Positions 8,630 through 16,002 of a DNA stretch of 16,002 bases are shown one piece after another. The translations under genes and the position numbers were made by a program. Location of the stretch: NCBI GenBank assembly GCA_001632425.1, contig KV425563.1, forward strand, positions 521,588-537,589, written 5' to 3'. The first letter of the stretch is position 1, and each line of letters starts with the position of its first letter. This stretch comes from Neolentinus lepideus HHB14362 ss-1. Its lineage: Eukaryota; Basidiomycota; Agaricomycetes; Gloeophyllales; Gloeophyllaceae. Under the pieces are notes generated by a model that did no database searches, was not told the origin of the DNA, and saw nothing but the letters and a program-made list of their open reading frames with translations.

Positions 8630-9379
8630 GTATCTGAGCCATAGCCCCAGTTTCAGATCTATAGCCCAATGTTGGCTACCAGAGCAAATATAGTCCATGT
8701 ATGAGCTCCGGGAGTTCTACCAAGTGCAACACAGTCCCTATTCGGAGCTACGGGAATCTTTAGTAGACACCCGTAGGTGGCATAGATGTCTATGTATGTC
8801 TACAGCACACTACGGGTCTACCGGGTCTACCAGCAGCTACTCAGGCTACTGCCAGGAGATCTGAGCATAGACTTGTACTCACGCCTTGAAGATCTTGGTA
8901 TAAAGAGATTAGGGTGGCAAATATGCCACTCTGATCCATTCTTGCTAAGATCATGGCTCCTTGCAAGATACTGCATCTGTCTAAGTGTCTCCAGTAACCG
9001 CGGCCCTCAGACGCGGTGCGACACGATCACGTGACCATGTTGACTGTAATTCAAGCTCCGACGTTTAGCCACATCAGCAGCACATCTCTAAGTCCATGCT
9101 CACTCGAACACCTTCACAAGTCCCTGTCAACGCACATCGCTACCGATGGCCACGGGAATGAGGAGGTCAGACTCAGTGGTGATACCAGAAACAACAAGTT
9201 GAGAAGTTGGACAAAGAGTCTTCATGAGCATTGAGGAAATGTCCAGGTGTGCCCACTAAGTCCTTTCAGTTCAAAAGGTCTGTTCTCGGCAGACACCACA
9301 GTGAGCTGCCTTCCTGCTCGTTCCTTTCCTAAGCAGATTTGTCCGATATAATGTAAAGTCCCTGCTCAAGGCCCCGGTA
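8630..9379. other. Left arm of the TIR element
   Basis: No gene is seen. There are repeated GCTAC and GTCTACC words, densest at 8801-8850 (GGGTCTACCGGGTCTACC), and a CACGTG palindrome near 9028. Confidence 0.6.
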
Positions 9380-10417
9380 ATGACTATCCCGCACCACCCC
9401 GTATCCACCCACATCTACTGCACTGTCCCCCTGCTCAGCTCCGACGTCCCCGTTGAGGAAGAGGGTGCACTGGACTACAACCCCCGCCACTTCTACCTCA
9501 TCCACCTCGGCGAGGTCTTCCAAGACTTGTACGAGGTCATCACAAAGCTCGGGTACGGTGGCAACTCCACAGTCTGGCTCACCCGCGACCTCCTCCGGTA
9601 TGTCCCCAACATATATATCCTCTCCCTCCCATCCACCCTATCTATCTGCCCCACAGCTACCGCTTCCCCGAAGACCGCTACGTCACCCTCAAAAAAGTCT
9701 GCCACTCCGACCCCTCGCACCACCCCACTGCCAAGTGCGAGCTCACCCTCTCCATGCACATCCACACCATGAACCCATGGCACCCCGCCTTGCGGTACGT
9801 GCACACGGCGAAGGATGCATTTGACATCGCCGGCACATGACGCTCGTGTATGAGCTGATGTGCAAGCCACTATGGCTCTTCCAGTGCTACCGTCTCAGCG
9901 GTGTCTACCTGCCCGCGCTGCTCAAGACGCCGGTGTGCATGTTGTTGTGTGCATCAGATTATTTGCATATGGAGTGTCAGATCAATCAACTGGTTCGCTT
10001 TCTCCCCTTCCCTGCCTCCCTCACCCACTAACACCATGACCCCCCAATGTAGACATCAAACCCGAAAGCATCCTCGCCCTCGAATCCACCACCCTCCTTG
10101 ACACCCTCGCGGCTGACGAAGCCGCCCAGCCCTCCCCATGCAAAATTCTCGGCGACCGCTCCATCCACCTCTTGCGCAACGACTTTGGGCCTTTGTGCAC
10201 CCTCCCCAGGTTTTTGACGGTGTCCGACTTTGACGTCACCGTGCGGGGGGATGGGAATGAGCCACTGACGCATTGGGCCCAGCCGGATGATTTTAGGGTG
10301 CCGGAGGTGACACTCAGGAGGGTGTAGTCGTACCCAGCAGATATATGGAATTTGGGACCGGTCATGGTGCAGTTCAGTGTGCTCTTCGTGTCCCGTGTTC
10401 TGCTTTCTGGAGTATAG
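9380..10417 (+). pseudogene. SRPK-type (CMGC) protein kinase, captured and decayed
   Basis: Exon 1 (9380-9597) encodes PVEEEGALDYNPRHFYLIHLGEVFQ, the glycine loop LGYGGNSTVWLTRD and a GTATGT donor. After an intron (9598-9656), exon 2 gives YVTLKKVCHSDPSHH with the ATP-binding Lys region and the family signature HIHTMNPWHPALRYV. Near 9836 the frame breaks; the homologous reading resumes one phase away (LVYELMCKPLWLFQ, SDYLHMECQI). A second intron-like gap ends at 10052 and is followed by DIKPESIL and SDFDVTVRGDGNEPLTH. An in-frame TAG at 10325 sits where Trp is usual (before SYPADIWNLG). The frame ends at 10415-10417, and the rest of the C-lobe is missing. These kinases phosphorylate Ser/Arg-rich proteins and are expanded in basidiomycetes. 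This copy lacks an intact catalytic loop and cannot be active. Confidence 0.85.
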
Positions 10418-10716
10418 TAGATACATAAAATGTGTACTAGTAGTAGTGTACATAATAAGAATATGATTTGAGTATTTGTTTGCATGCTTGTTGTATCCAG
10501 ATGACCGGAATAGGAGTGAGCAGGATTCCGATGCTACTGAGCTATGGAGTGCTATATACGACTACCGTGACTACCAGGCTACCATGCTACAGCTCTATAT
10601 ATTGCTACATGATGCTACGGAGTTCTGACGTCTGACTATATATGACTATATATTAGGGGGGTAACTACCTGGCTACATGGGCTATCTGACCTACATAAAG
10701 CTATAAAGTTAAGTCA
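10418..10716. other. Right arm of the TIR element
   Basis: AT-rich sequence without a gene. It repeats CTACC, GCTAC and TATATA words at 10530-10700, mirroring the composition of the left arm. Confidence 0.6.
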
Positions 10717-10729
10717 TTTTTTCCTGATG
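10717..10729 (-). repeat. Right terminal inverted repeat
   Basis: TTTTTTCCTGATG is the exact inverse of the left end and is followed by the duplicated TA at 10730-10731. Confidence 0.92.
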
Positions 10730-10731
10730 TA

Positions 10732-10886
10732 CCTTAGCTTAACCTCCTTTGGTTATACAACTAGTTTCCTCTCGAAACCTCAACAGCCCTTGACTATTGA
10801 GTCTGGGTGAACAGCAACATAAGTCTATTGCTATATCAGCAGGACTTATTGACAAGAACAATTCTCTGAGGAGACTTTTCCTAACA
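10732..10886 (+). repeat. 3' LTR, second part
   Basis: This is the equivalent of 1757-1911 with seven differences, all at CpG positions (10759, 10782, 10784, 10785, 10816, 10841, 10850). 8401-8616 and this part add up to exactly 371 bp. The right copy of the CCAGC target duplication follows at 10887-10891. Confidence 0.97.
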
Positions 10887-10891
10887 CCAGC

Positions 10892-11741
10892 TGGAGATGC
10901 ATTATAGTCGTGCAGCTATAGTGTCTTTGCAATGGGCCAGGTTCCAGACCTGAGACTATATCCGACAGTCGTGATTAGACACCATGACCTGGATCATACT
11001 CATTGCGGCCTTCCTATGAGTTTCTCGGATCACCGTACATCTTGGCCTGACTACCGAAAATACTCGTACGTACTTCGGTCATGACCTATCACAGATGCTC
11101 TTACTCTGTCCTGTGGACATGCTAGGAGGTTCAGTGGACGACCCTACCGGAACGCAATCTCAATCCGAGTCGGGACTAGAAACCATCGGTCATGTGTATG
11201 CCTGCGACCCCTCGGAAGCTTTGGGATAATCAGCCCTATTCTCTTGTATGATTGATGAATTCTGTCCACCCGCAACCCTGCGACAGATTCGTCCCTCATA
11301 TATAGTGCGTCTGTTAGAGAGTAATATGGTCAGTTCCACCGCGTCTTTCTTTGCTTTATCTATTTTCGGCGCTTCTTCCCATAGGAATGAGCTGATCACC
11401 TTCCAGCTTCCACTGTCTCGTGTCTGATCGAGCCTGCTCGACTGCCAGATATTCTTCAAGACTGTCAACATCGTCGAGATCCGCTTCTCCTTCCTCTGGT
11501 ACCCCACGCCACACACTCTTGATCTCCGGTCGTATCGATTTCATCGCGGTACGACTGCGCCTTCTTCATCCGAGGCACACATCAAATAACTCGCCCTGGG
11601 TACCCAAATCCATGTGAGTGTTATTCTGGTATGTCAACCTTCGAAATATAAATAACCGAATAGTTCATGGTGCCCACGCTCATCGTCGTGAGCCTCAGGT
11701 TTATCCCGCTGCGGAACAGGAGCGGGCCACAATGATCCACT
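10892..11741. other. Intergenic stretch, no confident gene
   Basis: No recognised gene. A minus-strand frame at 11356-11544 (62 codons, acidic, SVWRGVPEEGEADLDDVDSL) could be a gene remnant, but it has a stop just upstream and competing open frames. Near 11700 a weak inverted repeat CCCGCT/AGCGGG is visible. Confidence 0.4.
11647..11654 (+). promoter_or_regulatory. Possible TATA box
   Basis: TATAAATA lies 95 bases upstream of the ATG at 11742, a plausible distance for a fungal promoter. There is no independent support. Confidence 0.35.
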
Positions 11742-12246
11742 ATGACTCAGGAAGATGTCCTCTCAAATGACGGTCATGAGAAGATCACCAACTCAGCGAT
11801 CGCAACTCCGCCGATACCTGAGGTAAACATAACGGGCCTGAAGAAAGAGAAAGAAGTAAACTCATACCTGAGTTACGGACCCGCTCTCTACTGTGCGGCA
11901 ACTTCATCTCTATTCATAAGTTCGGGTTTGGTGGAGCTCGACGCCAATTACATTGTTCTGTCTTTGCGTAAGTGACTAAGATTTGACCTCGCCACGCCGA
12001 ACCTTCGGCACACACGACAGGTGCGATTTATACCTCCCGTATATCTATTTCGATGCTTACCGCGCTGTGTTAGACGCCCGGAAAGCGACTGACCTATTCT
12101 TGCCGTACCCGGCTGTGCAAATTCTAAAGATAAACTACCTTTCCCTTGGTATCGTGATACCCTTCTCAGCCGCTCTTCTTCCCGTCATGCGTAATCAATC
12201 TCAGAAATCAGACAAGCAGCGCCGTACGAAGCCGACGGGCTCGTAG
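11742..12246 (+). CDS. Small unrecognised protein, gene model uncertain
   Basis: The first frame (11742-11975) starts MTQEDVLSNDGHEK and has a hydrophobic stretch (ALYCAATSSLFISSGLV). A consensus GTAAGT donor lies at 11968 and a CAG acceptor ends at 12020, a 53-bp intron in size range with the neighbours. Spliced this way the reading closes after about 17 more codons. The longer open frame downstream (about 11981-12246; YLPYIYFDAYRAVLDARK, hydrophobic INYLSLGIVIPFSAALLPV, basic tail KSDKQRRTKPTGS) is one base out of phase with that splice. So either the protein is short (about 93 residues), another splice is used, or the gene carries a frameshift. I do not recognise a family. A small membrane protein is possible from the two hydrophobic segments. 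It lies 340 bases upstream of the NRPS-like gene on the same strand. Confidence 0.4.
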
Positions 12247-12584
12247 AGACTCGTCAGATAGAGGAGAAGGTTATGTGCGGTATCCATATTTTTTCTATGG
12301 ATCACAGGTACATGTGCCCGAGTCCTTGTTTTCACCTGACTTATGACCTGACTTATGACGAGAGAGCTGCCGAGACTGCCCATGATTCCGGTACTTATGC
12401 CATTTGTAGAAAACGAACAAGCAACGGCATCGGTCAACGAATTCCCGGGGTGCAGGCCACCAGGATCGGACGCATAGGATAACCTGTCTCGGGTAATATG
12501 TTTCGACTTCACTATATAAGAGACCTGCGGTTAGCGTGCTCTTCATCACCTACATCACCTACATCAGCATCTGAAGTGAATCCA
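12247..12584 (+). promoter_or_regulatory. Upstream region of the NRPS-like gene with TATA box
   Basis: TATATAAG at 12513-12520 lies 72 bases before the ATG at 12585. A 12-bp unit CCTGACTTATGA is repeated in tandem at 12335-12346 and 12347-12358. A short CACCTACAT repeat occurs in the presumed leader (about 12547-12570). An upstream in-frame ATG at 12498 is rejected as the start because the TATA box would lie inside the coding sequence. Confidence 0.6.
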
Positions 12585-14968
12585 ATGGCTCAAACTAACT
12601 GGACACTCCCTCCCCTCGATGGCTCTCTTTCTCTGCCGGAGCTCGTCGACCTTCGCCTCCAACAAAACCCTCAGTCAATCTACGCGGTTCTGCCGGCAAA
12701 CGACCCAAAAGATAGGCCCATACACATCACCATGTTTGAATGGTGCCGTGGCATTCACCGCCTCGCTAGGGCCCTCCGTCCCCAGCCCAGCTATGAGGCA
12801 CGCGAGGTGGTCGCTTTGATACTGAATTGCGATACCATATTGTACACAACCGCCGTCGTGGCGGTAATGAGGGCGGGATTGATCGTGAGTTCATTGTCGC
12901 TGCCTCACTCGCACTTATTGATACAGATCTTGACTAGCCATACCCGATGTCGAATCGTAACTCTCCCGCCGCGATCTTTCACATGCTTCGAACAACGTCT
13001 TGTCATCATCTTATCGTGACTTCAAATACCCTCGCTGGTCTTGTCACTGGGATCATGGCAGAGGCATCTTCTCAAGACTATCGTATCCAGATTGATGAGC
13101 TACCCTGCTTGTACGACATATTCCCCCATTTTGGATACGAAACTGCTGGGGATGATTTTGTTTCTTATCCTGCATTGAACAAGTGCGGACCAGATGAGAT
13201 CATAACTTACATCCACTCATCGGGGTCCACTGGCTTCCCGAAATCCATCCCTCATACCAATAAATCCCTGATGGGTTGGTATGCCAGCCGTAAGTACTAT
13301 TTTCTGAATTTCGCATATATCATAACGCCGATACACTTTCAGCATTCGGGGCCGACATCCCTCGGTACCCTAAGCATCTGACATTTTGCACGTTTGCAGC
13401 TCCAACTTTCCATATGATGGGGATGGGCTTTCAGATCTGGGCGCCACTGATAGTCGGTTCGACTGCAACTATGTTTCCTCCTAAAGCACCCGCATTCCCT
13501 GTGGTCCCTACCCCAGACAATATACTGGAAGGAATGAGAATTACCGGCGTCAATGCTGTCATATCCGTTCCGACGTTTGTAGAGGTGATGCTTATTTGCG
13601 ATTCTCATGCATATACGCTAAATTGTCTCACTGTGCGCCATAGGCCTGGTCCGAGTCCGACGAGGCCGTGAAGTTCTTATCAACCATGGAAGTAGTGGTC
13701 AGTCTTGATTTACTGAGTCGTTATGTCGGCTCTGAGTCATGCCGTCATTTCTAGATCTCTGGCGGAGGGCCACTGGCTGTCGACATAGGAGACAGGCTAG
13801 TGGCTAAGGGCGTGCACCTCAGATCTGGTTATGCAGGCACCGAATTCGGCGCCCCGAGCTATTTCATTCCGCCACAAGGGCTCATTGACCCAAAGGACTG
13901 GAATTATGTCCACTTCGATCCTCGCGTCTCCATCAGGATGGCACCCCGTGATGAGGGGAAGTATGAACTACAGATACTAGTGAGCGAATAATACAAGACA
14001 TCTCCTGTAACGGATACTCACATGCCCCTAGAATAGTGAATCCCATCCCGTGTTGATCCACAACATATCTGATGTCTGCGGGTATGCGACGTCCGACTTG
14101 TTTGAAAAACACCCGGTCAAAGAAGGGCTGTGGAAGATGTGCGTCTCATATCGTGATCTGGCTTATACGTCTAAATTTACGGGGAATGATAGAATTGGAC
14201 GCGTCGACGATGTCATCACGCTAGCATCCGGTGAGTATCTCTTCGCACTGCCGAATTTTCATATCCTCTCTGCTCACGCAACAGGACTCTTAGGAGAGAA
14301 GACGGTACCAGCTCCGATGGAGAGCAAAATTCTGTCATCACCTCTTGTTGTCGGTGCAATTATGTTCGGCCGAGGACGGAATCAAGTTGGGGTGTTGATT
14401 GAGCCCAGACAGGAACATCTTATGAACACTGATGACCCAGCTAGTTTGGCTGACTTCAGGAATCAGATATGGTACGTTTCGCTTGCGTCTAGCTTGGTGA
14501 TCTGGTCATTCCAAAGTTCTTCCAGGTCTATTGTTGAGGAAGCAAACAAAGACGCCCCAGGATTCAGCAGAATCTTCAAAGAAATGATCCTCGTAACTTC
14601 TCCCGAAAAGCCCCTCCGGCGCACTCCGAAAGGGACAGTCATGAGAAAGCCTACCCTCGTTGAATATGCTGAAGAGATCGAACAATTGTGCGCACAAACG
14701 GCATGCCTAAAAGTGTCTGCTAATCCGCGCGCTTAGATATTGTCTGATAGAGACGAGCAAAGAGGAAGGAATCGAAGGTCCCAAGAGCCTTGAAATTCTT
14801 GAGTTAGAAAAGTGGCTGTTAGAGCAGACTGCCAGTATAAATCAAGGAAACCGAAGTGACCAGCTCTCTCCAGACCTTGACTTGTTTGCCCAGGGATTCG
14901 ATAGGTAGGCGACGAGCTCACTGCTTTGTGCTGGGTACTCATGTATTCATAGTTTGAGTGCGACCTAA
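12585..14968 (+). CDS. NRPS-like adenylate-forming enzyme (A domain plus truncated carrier domain)
   Basis: Eleven exons join to 613 codons without a stop: 12585-12884, 12938-13289, 13343-13584, 13644-13697, 13755-13979, 14032-14138, 14193-14230, 14294-14471, 14526-14687, 14737-14904, 14953-14968. All ten introns are GT...AG, 48-63 bp. The product is an ANL-superfamily adenylation domain of the aminoadipate-reductase-like type. Seen are A3 SSGSTGFPK (194-202), A5 GYAGTEFG (341-348), TSD (411-413), A8 IIGRVDD (427-433), ASGEKTVPAPME (438-449) and A10 PKGTVMRK (533-540). The carrier domain reaches DLFAQGFDSLSAT, with the phosphopantetheine Ser at 609, then TAA four codons later. Relatives continue through the carrier and a thioester reductase domain to about 1050-1100 residues; both are missing here. 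The enzyme would activate a carboxylic acid as its adenylate. It could be an active stand-alone A domain or a recent truncation. The substrate is unknown. Confidence 0.88.
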
Positions 14969-15228
14969 AAACCCTAAGAGAACTTAAAAAACCGAATTCA
15001 CGGAGCTGGCTCTGTGAATTGGCGGGCGGTTCACACCGCGCGTGTGACTTGGCTGTTTCCCCGGATGCACCAGGCAAAGCCGACGCGCCATCCCAATTTG
15101 GAAACTGGCTCGCGTGGCGCGTCGGGCAAGCCACTACTGCCCGAGTTGAATGTTTTTGCTTGTTTAATTTCGTATTCCACACACACACAACGCACTCTCA
15201 CACTCTCACTTGTATCTTATAGATAATA
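14969..15228. other. Hairpin-dense region upstream of the SAP-domain gene
   Basis: Three inverted repeats are packed here. A near-perfect 26-bp palindrome lies at 14995-15020 (AATTCAC, GAGC arms). A perfect 6-bp stem TCACAC/GTGTGA lies at 15031-15047. An exact 11-bp pair CCGACGCGCCA (15080-15090) and TGGCGCGTCGG (15115-15125) follows. TGTGAATTGG (15013) and CAGGCAAAG (15071) echo the words of the 770-990 island. A CA/CT-rich run (15179-15209) precedes the ATG and is probably the leader. Confidence 0.7.
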
Positions 15229-16002
15229 ATGCAATCTACAATCTCTGATAGTCAAATTGACCCTGTTCTGCTTGCGGAATCTGCCCGGGGCCAATTACCA
15301 TTGTCAGCCCCTATTTCTGGACCAGGTAAGTGCTGTTCCATTCCTCCCGTGTGATGTACTGATAGACTCGGTGCATGGCCATCATTAGGTACCATCTCCG
15401 AGGTCCTGCATCAGTCTCGTGAGTCAGAAGGAGGTCCTGTCCGCTCCAAACAGAAGGATAAAGCCCGGAGAGGTGGTATAGGTGAGTTTATTGTTGTAGC
15501 TTATGTTTTTGGCACTTCTAATTGCAGAAACTGTTGTCAAGCTCAAGGCTCAGGCTCTGCTTAGTGAGTATTCTATATTCCTTGATTTTATAACCGCTAT
15601 TTTTGCTGATTTTGTGCCATTTTTCATAGTTCTGAGCTCAAAGTCCCTGATTTAAAGCAGAAATGCAGGGAGAGGGGCCTAGTTGTATCTGGATCCAAGC
15701 AGGTACTGATTCAGAGGCTTGAGGTGGATGATTCTAAGAGAACTGGAGAGCATGGGTAAGTGGGCCTTTTTTCTACTGGCTAATTTGTGTTATATTGATT
15801 ATTTGAATGTTATACTCTTTGCTTTATTGTTATCATTCTGTCTTCAAAGGTCTGGCCAGCCACTCACTGCTTCTTCTGCTTCTGTTTTATCTACTCCAGT
15901 CCCAGACCAGTCTCCTGTGGATATGCAGCAGGCTGAATCTGAGGTTAATGAGCTCTGTGAGTCTTTCAGTATTGCAATGGCTGGAGAAGACAAGGAGGAG
16001 GA
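15229..16002 (+). CDS. SAP-domain protein, 5' part (runs off window)
   Basis: The model has exons 15229-15325, 15389-15481, 15528-15567, 15630-15755 and 15850-16002 (open at the window edge). It starts MQSTISDSQIDPVLLAES. It reads through a basic stretch (RSKQKDKARRGG) and a SAP motif (ELKVPDLKQKCRERGLVV, SGSKQVLIQRL), then a Ser/Pro-rich region (SSASVLSTPVPDQSP) and an acidic stretch. SAP motifs are short helix-extended-helix units that bind AT-rich DNA in chromatin-associated proteins and some transposon proteins. The third intron is the weak point: the frame needs a GTATTC donor at 15568, although a better GTGAGT lies four bases upstream. With GTGAGT, a later acceptor (AAAG, ending at 15641) also keeps the frame but removes ELKV from the motif. 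The function of the whole protein is unknown. Confidence 0.75.

Larger units (their letters stand above)
8617..10729. mobile_element. TIR transposon-like insertion carrying a kinase pseudogene
   Basis: The 2113-bp segment interrupts the 3' LTR. It starts CATCAGGAAAAAA (8617-8629) and ends with the exact reverse complement (10717-10729). A TA dinucleotide is duplicated at 8615-8616 and 10730-10731. Comparison with the uninterrupted 5' LTR fixes the boundaries. The flanks inside the ends are rich in GCTAC/CTACC words (about 8674-8850 and 10530-10700), which resemble subterminal repeats. No transposase is encoded, so the element is non-autonomous. The TA duplication is typical of Tc1/mariner-like elements but also occurs in other superfamilies, so I do not assign one. 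Confidence 0.93.
1541..10886 (+). mobile_element. Ty3/Gypsy chromovirus LTR retrotransposon, decayed, with two nested insertions
   Basis: The element has two 371-bp LTRs starting TGTTACGAAG and ending CCTAACA. A 5-bp target duplication CCAGC lies at 1536-1540 and 10887-10891. The domain order is gag with zinc knuckle, protease, reverse transcriptase, RNase H, integrase C-terminal remnant and chromodomain, which is the Ty3/Gypsy chromovirus order; an extra reading frame follows. Without the two foreign segments (about 1410 bp in pol, 2113 bp plus a 2-bp duplication in the 3' LTR) the element would be about 5.8 kb. It is non-autonomous: gag and pol contain frameshifts and stops, and the integrase catalytic core is missing. 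The matching target duplication shows that the outer boundaries are original and not recombinant. Confidence 0.97.

Noticed and set aside
11190..11544. Two overlapping minus-strand frames of 108 and 62 codons
   Set aside because: Both cover the same DNA in different phases, with a stop just upstream and no known domain. At best a gene remnant.
12498..12584. Upstream ATG in frame with the NRPS-like gene
   Set aside because: The TATA box at 12513 would be inside the coding region. The family's usual N-terminus (PPLDGSLSLPEL) follows closely after the ATG at 12585.
14972..14978. CCCTAAG as a telomere-type repeat
   Set aside because: Only a single copy is present, with no array.

Overview
This window looks like a repeat-rich stretch of an agaricomycete (mushroom-forming basidiomycete) genome. 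The evidence is the gene style: many exons with 48-63 bp GT...AG introns, an NRPS-like adenylating enzyme, an SRPK-type kinase with a split catalytic domain, a SAP-domain gene, and a chromodomain-bearing Ty3/Gypsy element. No species can be named from the sequence alone.

Layout. (1) 1-1010: the last exon of an unrecognised gene (35-247), a near-perfect 73-bp tandem duplication (455-600), and an island of short direct and inverted motifs (about 780-990). (2) 1541-10886: one complete but dead Ty3/Gypsy chromovirus, bounded by 371-bp LTRs and a CCAGC target duplication. Its gag is frameshifted. Its pol carries six in-frame stops, has lost the integrase core, and is split by a foreign segment of about 1.4 kb (5790-7195) before the chromodomain. 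Downstream of pol lies a separate third reading frame with its own CCHC zinc knuckle (7477-8367). The 3' LTR is itself split by a 2113-bp element (8617-10729) with 13-bp terminal inverted repeats and a TA duplication; this element carries a decayed SRPK-like kinase gene. (3) 10892-12584: mostly unrecognised sequence with one small doubtful gene and a promoter region. (4) 12585-14968: an 11-exon NRPS-like gene whose adenylation domain reads open throughout, but which stops four codons after the phosphopantetheine-accepting serine of the carrier domain. (5) 14969-16002: a hairpin-dense region, then the 5' part of a SAP-domain gene that leaves the window.

The strongest single observation is the pattern of change in the retroelement. 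All 13 differences between its two LTRs lie at CpG positions, and none lies elsewhere. Most of its stop codons are TGA at places where CGA (Arg) would keep the frame. This points to deamination of methylated CpG, or a related genome-defence process, acting on a recently inserted element. The first bases of the predicted transcript are complementary to the sequence just after the 5' LTR, which suggests Tf1-type self-primed reverse transcription rather than tRNA priming.
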